A stretch of 64,000 nt of DNA, from positions 438,437 to 502,436 of the forward strand of contig JAGVWE010000002.1 in assembly GCA_018304425.1 (NCBI GenBank), given 5' to 3'. The stretch's first letter is position 1; each line of letters opens with the position of its first letter. The position numbers and the translations under genes are program-made. This stretch comes from Candidatus Iainarchaeum sp. GTDB lineage: Archaea > Iainarchaeota > Iainarchaeia > Iainarchaeales > UBA10219. The notes below the pieces were generated by a model. The model was not told the origin of the DNA, did not search any database, and saw only the letters and a list, made by a program, of their open reading frames with translations. Positions 55,466-64,000 of the stretch are shown here, piece by piece.

Positions 55466-58400
55466 AACCCCGTGCAGGAAACCAGCGGGGCATCATCTTC
55501 ACCTTGAGCGTGCTGCTCCTGGCCCTGGCCGTGGTGGGCCTGGCCCAGACCATCAACGAGAAGACCAAGGATGCTGCGGACAACATCTCCTATGCCAACG
55601 CCGCGCACGCAGTGGCCAACCGCTTCGACAACTCACGCGAAGACTTGCGTAAGCTCGTAGACCAGTTCAAGAAGGTCTCCCCCGTGGTCGAAGCCGACCG
55701 CATCACGGTAAGCGATTCGCTGCCCAACGCTGACTACCAGAACCCAAGCAACCGGTTCCCCTTGCCCCTCGAAGACTACAAGGCGTTCGTCTCCAAGTAC
55801 GTGGACAACTTCACCTTCCTCTTGAACGCCGTGGAGGGCTTCAACAACTTCCAGGTCATGCTGGACCCCTATGACGTCCTGTACACGCATGGCATGCGGG
55901 GCAGCGACGAAGTCATTTCGGTCAAGCCAGCCACCACCTCTTTCGGCTATTACAAGGTCGAGGTCAACCTCAACGGCCGCTCCTACAAGCAAGTCATCGA
56001 CGAGCAAACCAGTGCATCGGTTGCCGGCACCGGCATCAACCTCCAGGTCGTGGTAACCGAGGGGAGTGAGGGGAAATTCGATTACACCTTCCAAAACCTG
56101 GACCCAGCCCAGACCAGCACCATCCACGTCTACTCGGACCTGGGCACGCAAACCGGGGAAACCCTCATCTCCCTTGAGCAAGACGGGGAACTGGTGGTCA
56201 TCAACCGCACTCCGACTACGCTCAACTACAAGGTCTCCACGGTCTTCGGCGAACGCGAGTCCCCCAAGGAACTGGAGGCTCCCGTGACCGAGTTGATGGT
56301 GCAAAACGAGTTGTTCAAAATCAAGAAGACCTCCAAGGGCTTCAACATCAACGACTTGGCCACCATCAAGCTGCAGACCATGAACGAGACCTGGGACACT
56401 GAGAAAAAGAACTTCGCGGAAAGGGAAGCAGTAAACTACAAGGCCGAACTCTACAACTTCAAGGGCCAGCTCATCGACGTTTCCAACCTCCAGTTCGAGT
56501 TCTTCGAACCCGATGGGGGCTTGGACACCAGCCTCACCGGCTTAACCACCACCAACGGCGTTTACAAGGGGAGCTTCGCCAAGTCGGGGGGTTCGATGGA
56601 GGAAGGCACCTGGACGCTGAAAGCAACAGCAACCAAGGGCTCCACGGTTTCCGCGACCACGACCTTTTCCGTCGAAGAATTCGCGGCCAGCTGTGTCGTG
56701 CAACTCCTGGACGAGAGCTGTAGTGGGGAAGACGAGGATGGCCTCTACGGCCTCGGCGAAAAGGCCTGCTTTGCCGCCCAACTCGTGGACGCAGAAGACC
56801 AGCCCATCGACTCCAGCAACTCCATTTCCAACCCAACCGTCAAGGCCTTGGACGCCCGCAACGAGAAAGAAACCCTGTTCGCGGCCTGGAACGCCTCGCT
56901 CAAGCGCTTTGAATCGGTTTGGACGATTCCCCTCAACTACTCGAAGTCCAACACCGACCACTTATACGAGTCCGACGTCACCTACCAGAAAAGCGACAAC
57001 TCCTTTGAAACCGTGCACTGCCAGAAACAGTTGCGCGTGGGACCGGACGCCGCGAGCAGCCTGCAAAACATCGCCCTCGACTTCTACGACGATGCGGCCC
57101 TGACCCTTCTCCTGCCCCTCAAAGACCAGCCCACGGAAGGCCAGGACCTTCCCACCCAGGCCAAGGGCGAAGACATTTACATCAAGGTCAGCCTCACCGA
57201 CAACCAGGGCAAGGCCGTCAACACCGGGGTCGACCTCTCCCTCACCCACAAGAACCAGTCCACGCCCAGCCTGGCCGTAGTCGGCGGGCAAACCGATAAT
57301 GGCGTCTACTCCACGAAATTCGACACCGCCATCAATGCAGCGGGCAGGTACACCGTGCAAGCCTCTGCCACGGCTGGTTCGACCAAGAGCGTCAGCGAAA
57401 AAGTCTTCGTCGAACTCCCCCAGCCCACCGTGTGCGCTTCCCCGTTGACTTCCTTTACCGTGAACCTCTTCCGAGACTCCGCGCACGTGACGCCGGCCTC
57501 CTCCTTTTTCCTGGGCGCCACGGTCTACTATGAAGTGCATGCCAACAGCGCCTTGGGCGAGCTCGCCCAACTCGACCAGTTAACCGTTAAAATCATGGAC
57601 CCCAGTCGAATCGTGGTGGACACGCAGTCACCCACGGTCCCGGTTGGCATGCCGTTTTCGGGCAACTTTGTCACGCATGCAGCGGACACGCCCGGCGCGT
57701 GGAAAATAGAGGTTACTGGCACCTGCACGGACCTGGGCACCCAAACCAATGAAACCGAGTCCTCGATTGAGCCAACGCCCTGCAATTCCGGCGAGGAGAG
57801 GTGCCCGGACGGCGTCTGCCGAGCCGTTGACAACTGCGGGTGTCAGGCCGGCCAAGGCCGTTGCCCGGATGGAACGTGCTCGGCTTCCTGTCCGCCCACC
57901 AAGACCTGTGCTTCCGGCCAAGTCCTCTGCGGGGATTTGTTGACCTGTGGAACGATTTGCGCGGACACGGTTTGCCGGGAAGCCAACACGAATTGTGGTT
58001 GCTCGTATGGCCAGGAGCGTTGCTCGGACTCCACCTGCCGCACCCTTGGAACCTGCCCCACCAGTTCCTGTCCCAGCGGCCAAGAGTTCTGCAGTGACAA
58101 CGTTTGCCGGCAGGCCAACACCAATTGCGGTTGTGGCACGGGTTTGTCACGGTGCCTGGACGGAAGTTGTCGCACCACCGGAACCTGTCCAACGGGCGCT
58201 TGCCCCGGTGGGCAATCCTTTTGCCAGGACAACGTGTGCCGCACCACCGGCACCAATTGTGGTTGTGGGGCTGGTTTGTCGCGGTGCGTGGACGGCGTCT
58301 GCCGTGCCACCGGGACTTGTCCCCTGGGTTCCTGCCCGGCGGGTCAAGAGTTTTGCCAGGACAATGTTTGCCGGACTTCCAACTCCAATTGTGGTTGTGG

Positions 58401-61400
58401 GGCTGGTTTGTCGCGGTGCGTGGACGGCGTCTGCCGTGCCATCGGAACCTGTCCCAGTTCCGGCACCTGCCCCGCTGGCCAAGAACGCTGCCAGGACAAT
58501 GTTTGCCGGGCGGTGAGCACGAATTGTGGTTGCAGTGCAAACCAGGAAAGGTGTTCCAACGGGGCTTGCCTGGCAGTCGGCACTTGCCCGGTTTCTTGTT
58601 CCAGTGGCCAAACCCTTTGCCCGAATGGGGTGTGCGGGGAAGTCTGCCCGGACAGCGTCTGCCGCGCGGCAGGCACCAACTGTGGCTGTCCCCAGGGCGC
58701 GGAAATGTGCGCGGACGGGGCTTGCCGGTCTCGTTGCCCGCCTCCCTGGGCTTGCGAGGAACCCAACCTGGTTCGATGCCCTGACGGCATCTGCGGCGAG
58801 CTCTGCGCGGACGGCACTTGTGTCGCGAAGGGCACGTGCCCGCCAGGCCCCTGCCCCTCTTATGGGCAGCGATACCAGGACGCCAAGTGCCGGGACCCCG
58901 ACAACGGAGACTGCAGCGCGCCAAAAGTCCGGTGCTATGACGGCATCTGCCGCGTGCCCTGCGCGGACGGCACCTGCTCGGTTACCGGCAACTGCTCCAA
59001 CAACTGTTCTCCCGGGCAGGCCCGGTGCGTGAACGGGGCCTGCGGCATTGTGTGCCCGGACAACACGTGTCAAAGCCCGGGAAGCTGTGGCTCCTGTCCT
59101 CCCCCGCAAGTTTCCTGCAATGGAAGGTGCGCGTCCACGTGCCCGCCGACTTCCTGTCCCTCGGGTGAAATCCTTTGCGGGGACGGGATAACCTGTGGGG
59201 TTATCTGCGCGGACAACACGTGCAAACCAGCCGGCACCTGCAATGCGGTAGGCCCTTGTCAACCCGGTGAAACCCAGTGCGCGGATGGAACGTGTGGCGA
59301 ACTATGCCCGGACAACGTGTGCCGGCCCACCGGCACTTGTCCTTCCATCAACGATTGCCCGCCGGGAACCGCCTTGTGCGCGGATGGAAGGACGTGTGGA
59401 GTCATTTGCTCGGATGGAACCTGCCGTGTCCCCGGGAGTTGTCCCAGCAACTCCTGTCCCAGTGGCCAGGTTTTGTGTCAGTCCGGGTCCTGTGGCATTG
59501 TCTGCCCGGACAACGTTTGCCGCACACCCAACGCGAATTGCGGTTGCTCTGCGGGCCAGGTTCGTTGCGCGGACGGGGTGTGCAGGGCCACCGGCACCTG
59601 CCCGGGTGGAGGCCCTTGTTCAGCCGGCCAAACCCAGTGCGCGGACGGCTCTTGTGGAGTCATTTGCTCGGATGGCAGCTGCCGGGCAACTTGTCTCCCG
59701 TACACGCCTTGTCCCCTCGGCGAAACCCTGTGCGGGAATGGTTCTTGTGGCATCATCTGCACGGACAACACGTGCAGGCCGGCCGGCACCTGCCCTCTTT
59801 GCCCCAACGGCCAGGAATTCTGCAAGGACCATGTTTGTCGCACGCCTAACACGAATTGTGGTTGTGGTTCGGGTCAGGAGCGTTGCTCGGACGGCGTATG
59901 CAGGACCCTTGGCACTTGTCAAGCCTCTTGCCTCCCCGGCCAGACGCTTTGCGCGAATGGAACCTGTGGAGTGGTCTGCCCGGACAATGTTTGCCGCGCG
60001 CCCAACGCGAATTGTGGTTGTGCTACTGGCCAGGAGCGTTGCTTGGACGGCACTTGCCAGCCCACTGGCGCCTGTCCTTGTCCCACCGGCCAAACGCGTT
60101 GCCTGGACGGCGTTTGCCGCTCCACCTGTCTGCCTTGCTCCCCCTACCAAGAGCTCTGCAATGACAACGTTTGCTATCCAACGAACGCGAATTGTGGTTG
60201 TGGTTCGGGTCAGGAGCGGTGCAAGGACGGCACTTGCCTGGCCATTGGCACCTGCCCGGGTTCCTGCCCCCTTGGCCAAACCCTTTGCCCGGACAACGTT
60301 TGCCGCACTACCGGCACCTGTCCTCCTATTTGCCCAACCGGCCAAGTGCCTTGCTCGAATGGCTCGTGTGGCGTTATCTGTCCGGACAACCTTTGCCGCG
60401 CGGCTAACACCAATTGCGGCTGCTCCAGCGGCCAGGAACGGTGCTCGGATGGCACCTGTATGGCCACCGGCACTTGCCCGACGGGCGGCCCTTGCCCGAC
60501 CGGTTTAACGCTTTGCTCGGATGGAACCACGTGTGGGGAGCTCTGCCCGGACAATGTGTGCAGGCCGGTGGGCTTGCACTGCGGTTGCCCCGAGGGAGAA
60601 AACATGTGCCCGGACGGCACTTGTTCTACGGGTTGTCCTCCGGTCTTCTCCAGTTGCTTTGAGCACTATTGGAATGCCAAGGACTTGTCGTGGACGGCCA
60701 GCATTTCGTCCAACAAGAAGACCCTGGAAAACTATAAGACCGAGAACCTCTGTGGGAACAGCATCTCGGTGGCAGAGGAAAACCTTTCCTGGTTCAACCC
60801 GAACCCTGGCTCCGAGAAGCTGACGAAAATCAAGCAAAACAATGTCCAGTACTGGAGTGGCAGCATCGGCAGCGGGGTCTACGCGGTCTTGAGTGGTTCC
60901 GGGTTCGCCTTGAGTGGTAACACGCTGTACTCGCACCCGGATGCCTTGACGTGGAACCAAAAAATCGTGGACGTTCCAACGAACGCGCGTTGCTTCCAGG
61001 TCTTGTACAAGGGTTCCCTGGGCGGGGGCCTCACCAAGTACGTTACGCGGGAGAAGTGCTTCAACGTGGCCGCGACTCCTCCTTCCACGGTGAACGTAAC
61101 CCTGTTCAAGGACTCGACCTCGGCCCTGGAAACCGATATCGAGGCCGCTACTCTGAGCAACGCCTACGATTACGCGACTTCGCCGGCGTTCACGGCCTTG
61201 GACTTGGACTATTACACGGATGCCGCGGGCTTGGCTTACCCCATCAAGGACTACATCTACAAGAAGCCCAAGGCACCGGACACGACGAGCGGCAGCCAAA
61301 CCGTCAACCGGTGCACGACCGTGGAGGACAACGTCTTTGCGAAGGTCGAGGCCCGGGACTCTTTGGGGGAGTTGGTGCCCGTGGACTCGGTTGCTATTAC

Positions 61401-63729
61401 CGTGAAGAACCCGGACGGGGTCGTCATCCAAACCATTTCCCGGTCGGGTGCCAGTGTCTCGGATGGCTTGACGCAGGCCGTCATCGACTTTGGGGACTAT
61501 GATTACGCGAAAAACTATGAGACAACCGACTACCCGGTTACCTTTGGCTCGGCTGACCCGCCCACCGACTCGCGTTGGACCTACAACGGCGGCAGCCAAG
61601 ACACCATCATCAAAGCCGTCAAGCCGGCTGACAACTCGGCCAACAACGACGGTCAATGGATTTTCGACTCGGCCTTGAGAAACCACGCCTATGGCACCAT
61701 CGTCTACACGACCAGCCAAACCAAGTACACGGGGTTCCTGGATGGAACGAACAAAACGGTGAACCATTCACTGCATACTGCGACCCCCGATAAGCTTATT
61801 GCTGGGGATTACACCGTTGAAGTCTCAGCTACGGTTGGACAGACAACGGTGACAACCACGAAGACGTTCAAGTTGACTCACGGGGGAGACCCAAAATTCG
61901 TGCGAGATTGTGCGACGTTTGTAGAGCCGATTGAACTCAAACCCTATTTCCTCATCGAGTACTTTTATCCGGGTGCGGGGGGGCAATGCGATTATTTGGG
62001 GACGCCGGTGCTGGCGTTCAACGAGGGCGACAAGGTGTGCTTCAAGGTCACGGTGAGAGACAATTCAGTGAACCCGTCGGGGAAGTTGACGCTGTCCGAG
62101 CCCTTCATCAAGTTGGTTGGGGGAGGCTCGGCGACGAGTGGAAAGAACTGGTTGACGGAGCCCAGGCAGTGTGCCAGTGTCTCGGGCGAGAACTGGGCGG
62201 GGGAGTCGAAGGCCGTGCCCTCCGCTCCAACCGGGGTTACCAACGCCTACTTCACCACGCAGAACCGGGAATACTATGGCATAAGCCAGGCGGATGGCGC
62301 CTGGCAGTGGAGTCGAACCCTGCAGAGCGGCGTCTACTTGGACAACGTGCGGAGCCAGGTCACCGTGAACAACAATGCTTCGCCTTATTCGACGATTACG
62401 GGTTGGTTCCAGATTCCCAAGCCAACTGTCGTGGAGTATGGGGCCTACGAAACCTATTCCGTTCAAAACGTGGGCAGCGGCAAGATGTGCAGTGATAGTG
62501 CCGCGCCCACCCTGTATCGGCAACCCATTGCCAGCAATTACTTGCTTATCAAGGACGACAATGCGAGCAGCCCCTATCCGGGTTATGCCGCCAACCCGCC
62601 CAGCACCTATGAGTCGACGTGTTCGAGGCAGTTGTTGTTGCACAACCCCTTGAATGACCCGATGAGCGCCCAGCAACGCATCGTGGACTCGTGTGCTGGA
62701 ACATACTATCCATTGATTTCCGTGAAAGTCCAGCCAACGGGCACGACTACCGTTCCCATTCAGCGGGTGGTCAATGACTCGATTAAAACCCAGGGAAGCG
62801 GCAACTACTTTTATGCGAGCACCTGGGACAAGCAGGCCGAGTGCCTGAACATCGAATGGGTGGGTGCCAAGTCGTTGAAGTTTGGGAAGGCGCCGAGTTG
62901 CATTCGGAACGAGAGCCCGTGCCCGCAAGGCGAGTGGATTAACTCCAAGCAGGACATGGTGCGGTTGCGGCACTGGGCCATTTACAACAAGCGGTGGCCC
63001 AAGGTAGCCTATGGCGCGGGTTCTTCCATGAACTGTGTGAATTCCAGCGTGGCCATCAACGGGATGACGCCCCATCTATCAGGAGACGGAACCACGTATG
63101 GCGGCATCGCGGGCATCCGGATATGGAAGAAGTGGGTTTACCGTTCCTTCAAGCACTTCCGGCGGCCATCCTATGTCACGCTTCCACCGGACCCCAATGA
63201 TGAAACGTGTTCGGAGTACTATGACCCGGAGGACGAGGACTGCTCGGACGAGGAAACCGATGAAACCAACAACGATTGTGGCATAAACAGTTTCGCGGGT
63301 GAGGAGTGGACGTGTGCGCCGGACACGGATGCGCCGACTGCCGCGCCCCTGGCCAAGGACGGCGTAACATACGGCATTGGCCCGTTTTCCCTGGCCTCCT
63401 TGGTCTTGCACAACGGCACGTCGGTGGAGGACACGTGTTCGTTGCGGAACGCGATTTTGTTGAAAATCAAGACCACTGGTTCGCCGAATGCCAAGAGCCT
63501 GGAGTTGAACCTGGACTCGATTGACTTCCGGTTCGCGGACAACTCGGTGTACCAGTCGAGGCCCGTGCCTCAGAGGAATGGGGCCGCGCACACGGAGTCG
63601 TGTGGCGCCACGACTCCCGGGAACGCGGATAGTTGGCCGTGTTGGTACAATTTTTTGAATGCGTCGGGTGACCCGGTGCGTAACTCGAACTTTTGCAGGG
63701 ATACCGCGCAGCACGCGCGTCGAAAGTGA
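55462..63729 (+). CDS. Giant Cys-rich pilus-associated adhesin (2755 residues)
   Basis: The N-terminus NQRGIIFTLSVLLLALAVVG is pilin-like (RG site, hydrophobic helix), followed by a helical stalk (about 35-75), beta-rich domains (about 75-770), a Cys-rich repeat region (about 774-1730) and a C-terminal, roughly 1000-residue beta-rich, Cys-containing region. The Cys region repeats units such as CQDNVCRTTGTNCGCG and RCVDGVCRATGTCP with a period of 44 residues in its most regular part. It should form an extended disulfide-bonded stalk. It begins inside the preceding pilin-like gene (ATGA) and ends the operon, so it is probably the adhesin presented by the minor pilins. The longer reading upstream of ATG 55462 is a shadow. 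Confidence 0.87.
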   Translation: MKPRAGNQRGIIFTLSVLLLALAVVGLAQTINEKTKDAADNISYANAAHAVANRFDNSREDLRKLVDQFKKVSPVVEADRITVSDSLPNADYQNPSNRFPLPLEDYKAFVSKYVDNFTFLLNAVEGFNNFQVMLDPYDVLYTHGMRGSDEVISVKPATTSFGYYKVEVNLNGRSYKQVIDEQTSASVAGTGINLQVVVTEGSEGKFDYTFQNLDPAQTSTIHVYSDLGTQTGETLISLEQDGELVVINRTPTTLNYKVSTVFGERESPKELEAPVTELMVQNELFKIKKTSKGFNINDLATIKLQTMNETWDTEKKNFAEREAVNYKAELYNFKGQLIDVSNLQFEFFEPDGGLDTSLTGLTTTNGVYKGSFAKSGGSMEEGTWTLKATATKGSTVSATTTFSVEEFAASCVVQLLDESCSGEDEDGLYGLGEKACFAAQLVDAEDQPIDSSNSISNPTVKALDARNEKETLFAAWNASLKRFESVWTIPLNYSKSNTDHLYESDVTYQKSDNSFETVHCQKQLRVGPDAASSLQNIALDFYDDAALTLLLPLKDQPTEGQDLPTQAKGEDIYIKVSLTDNQGKAVNTGVDLSLTHKNQSTPSLAVVGGQTDNGVYSTKFDTAINAAGRYTVQASATAGSTKSVSEKVFVELPQPTVCASPLTSFTVNLFRDSAHVTPASSFFLGATVYYEVHANSALGELAQLDQLTVKIMDPSRIVVDTQSPTVPVGMPFSGNFVTHAADTPGAWKIEVTGTCTDLGTQTNETESSIEPTPCNSGEERCPDGVCRAVDNCGCQAGQGRCPDGTCSASCPPTKTCASGQVLCGDLLTCGTICADTVCREANTNCGCSYGQERCSDSTCRTLGTCPTSSCPSGQEFCSDNVCRQANTNCGCGTGLSRCLDGSCRTTGTCPTGACPGGQSFCQDNVCRTTGTNCGCGAGLSRCVDGVCRATGTCPLGSCPAGQEFCQDNVCRTSNSNCGCGAGLSRCVDGVCRAIGTCPSSGTCPAGQERCQDNVCRAVSTNCGCSANQERCSNGACLAVGTCPVSCSSGQTLCPNGVCGEVCPDSVCRAAGTNCGCPQGAEMCADGACRSRCPPPWACEEPNLVRCPDGICGELCADGTCVAKGTCPPGPCPSYGQRYQDAKCRDPDNGDCSAPKVRCYDGICRVPCADGTCSVTGNCSNNCSPGQARCVNGACGIVCPDNTCQSPGSCGSCPPPQVSCNGRCASTCPPTSCPSGEILCGDGITCGVICADNTCKPAGTCNAVGPCQPGETQCADGTCGELCPDNVCRPTGTCPSINDCPPGTALCADGRTCGVICSDGTCRVPGSCPSNSCPSGQVLCQSGSCGIVCPDNVCRTPNANCGCSAGQVRCADGVCRATGTCPGGGPCSAGQTQCADGSCGVICSDGSCRATCLPYTPCPLGETLCGNGSCGIICTDNTCRPAGTCPLCPNGQEFCKDHVCRTPNTNCGCGSGQERCSDGVCRTLGTCQASCLPGQTLCANGTCGVVCPDNVCRAPNANCGCATGQERCLDGTCQPTGACPCPTGQTRCLDGVCRSTCLPCSPYQELCNDNVCYPTNANCGCGSGQERCKDGTCLAIGTCPGSCPLGQTLCPDNVCRTTGTCPPICPTGQVPCSNGSCGVICPDNLCRAANTNCGCSSGQERCSDGTCMATGTCPTGGPCPTGLTLCSDGTTCGELCPDNVCRPVGLHCGCPEGENMCPDGTCSTGCPPVFSSCFEHYWNAKDLSWTASISSNKKTLENYKTENLCGNSISVAEENLSWFNPNPGSEKLTKIKQNNVQYWSGSIGSGVYAVLSGSGFALSGNTLYSHPDALTWNQKIVDVPTNARCFQVLYKGSLGGGLTKYVTREKCFNVAATPPSTVNVTLFKDSTSALETDIEAATLSNAYDYATSPAFTALDLDYYTDAAGLAYPIKDYIYKKPKAPDTTSGSQTVNRCTTVEDNVFAKVEARDSLGELVPVDSVAITVKNPDGVVIQTISRSGASVSDGLTQAVIDFGDYDYAKNYETTDYPVTFGSADPPTDSRWTYNGGSQDTIIKAVKPADNSANNDGQWIFDSALRNHAYGTIVYTTSQTKYTGFLDGTNKTVNHSLHTATPDKLIAGDYTVEVSATVGQTTVTTTKTFKLTHGGDPKFVRDCATFVEPIELKPYFLIEYFYPGAGGQCDYLGTPVLAFNEGDKVCFKVTVRDNSVNPSGKLTLSEPFIKLVGGGSATSGKNWLTEPRQCASVSGENWAGESKAVPSAPTGVTNAYFTTQNREYYGISQADGAWQWSRTLQSGVYLDNVRSQVTVNNNASPYSTITGWFQIPKPTVVEYGAYETYSVQNVGSGKMCSDSAAPTLYRQPIASNYLLIKDDNASSPYPGYAANPPSTYESTCSRQLLLHNPLNDPMSAQQRIVDSCAGTYYPLISVKVQPTGTTTVPIQRVVNDSIKTQGSGNYFYASTWDKQAECLNIEWVGAKSLKFGKAPSCIRNESPCPQGEWINSKQDMVRLRHWAIYNKRWPKVAYGAGSSMNCVNSSVAINGMTPHLSGDGTTYGGIAGIRIWKKWVYRSFKHFRRPSYVTLPPDPNDETCSEYYDPEDEDCSDEETDETNNDCGINSFAGEEWTCAPDTDAPTAAPLAKDGVTYGIGPFSLASLVLHNGTSVEDTCSLRNAILLKIKTTGSPNAKSLELNLDSIDFRFADNSVYQSRPVPQRNGAAHTESCGATTPGNADSWPCWYNFLNASGDPVRNSNFCRDTAQHARRK
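57781..60650 (+). repeat. Cys-rich coding repeat region of the giant adhesin
   Basis: About 2.9 kb codes for tandem Cys modules. In the stretch 58080-58510 the period is 132 bp (44 residues: two halves of 22), and the blocks 58253-58313 and 58385-58445 are nearly identical at the DNA level, indicating recent repeat expansion or conversion. The other units are more diverged, alternating DNVCR/NTNCGC and DGTCR/TGTCP types. Confidence 0.85.
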
Positions 63730-63801
63730 AAGGGAGTAGGCTGGGGAACCGTTCCTTGTCAAGGGGCATGCGGTTCTCCAGTCAACTCCAAGAAAATGTT
63801 T

Positions 63802-64000
63802 TCATTCTTCTACGTCGACGGGTTCCTCGGCTGGTTCTGCGTCGGGGTCCGCGATGGCGGCCTTGGCGGCTTCGGCCTCGGTTTTGGCTGCGTACTTGTA
63901 GGCGTTGAAGGAATTGGCCCAGGACTTCGTGAACCAAGAGACCGCGGCGGCTTCCGTGGTTTGGGTGAGGGCCTTGTCGTAGGCGGCCTGGGCTTTTGCC
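63802..64000 (-). CDS. Hypothetical protein, C-terminal part (5' end outside window)
   Basis: The last 65 codons of a minus-strand gene enter from the right edge: AKAQAAYDKALTQTTEAAAV, SWFTKSWANSFNAYKYAAKT, then Ala/Glu-rich sequence ending EEPVDVEE and TGA. It is convergent with the giant adhesin, 72 bp away. The SWANSFNAYKYA segment matches the orphan tail at 44658-44813. No function is evident; the N-terminal domain lies beyond the window. Confidence 0.65.
   Translation of the reverse strand, partial: AKAQAAYDKALTQTTEAAAVSWFTKSWANSFNAYKYAAKTEAEAAKAAIADPDAEPAEEPVDVEE

Noticed and set aside
57713-58924. 403-residue and other long minus-strand frames across the adhesin repeat
   Set aside because: Their Cys/Pro/Arg-rich periodic sequence is the reverse reading of the Cys repeat; it simply mirrors the repeat period.
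57781-60650. CRISPR-like periodic repeats
   Set aside because: The periodicity is coding, with a 44-residue unit and variable matches throughout; there are no identical short repeats with unique spacers and no cas genes.

Overview
The window reads as chromosomal DNA of an archaeon, most plausibly a DPANN-type lineage (Diapherotrites/Micrarchaeota-like; this placement is inference from gene content only). The archaeal evidence is direct. Many genes have a TATA box centred about 25-30 bp before the start codon (leaderless type). There are class III (type IV pilin) signal peptides, a VirB11/ArlI-type ATPase with two TadB/TadC-like membrane proteins, an archaeosortase, a KaiC-like RecA ATPase and a CheC/CheY-like pair. 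The DNA is GC-rich with strong third-position GC bias, so long spurious frames lie opposite nearly every gene. I saw no tRNA, rRNA, CRISPR array or insertion sequence.

Layout. (1) Positions 1-23000 are a surface-polysaccharide and glycoprotein locus: two tandem GT2 genes and a radical SAM/SPASM gene (+); an eight-gene minus-strand operon of seven GT4 glycosyltransferases and a methyltransferase (10859 to 2364); a GT2-membrane-GT4 fusion (+); an archaeosortase (+); and a second minus-strand operon (22595 to 14270) with an Ig-like membrane protein, GT2s, a polyprenyl-phosphate GlcNAc-1-P transferase-like enzyme, and membrane/TPR proteins. (2) 23000-37700 holds a sugar nucleotidyltransferase, a PsbP/Mog1-like protein, a coiled-coil protein, Ig-like and PKD surface proteins with Cys-rich heads, a KaiC-like ATPase, a Cys-repeat lipoprotein, an ABC-2 exporter, a GT-C-like membrane protein and a split DUF1616-like pair. 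(3) 37700-40450 is a signalling module: PAS histidine kinase, CheY-like receiver and CheC. (4) 40500-43540 has a phosphomannomutase, a noncoding stretch with a multi-hairpin structured RNA candidate and palindromic repeats, then bacterial-type CoaE and CoaD. (5) 43600-64000 is a type IV pilus region: a pilin, the pilus motor operon (ATPase, two platform proteins, a winged-helix protein), a VapBC-like pair, a second Cys-repeat lipoprotein, and a five-gene operon of pilin-like proteins ending in a 2755-residue Cys-rich adhesin.

Read together, the window mostly builds the cell surface: sugar activation (phosphomannomutase, nucleotidyltransferase), lipid-linked glycan initiation and elongation (AglH/WecA-like enzyme plus about thirteen glycosyltransferase genes), export (ABC-2), protein anchoring (archaeosortase), large secreted repeat proteins, and pili carrying a probable giant tip or stalk adhesin. 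The parts I would look at first are the structured RNA at about 41925-42176, the disrupted second copy of the coaE start beside it, and the pilin/giant-adhesin operon.
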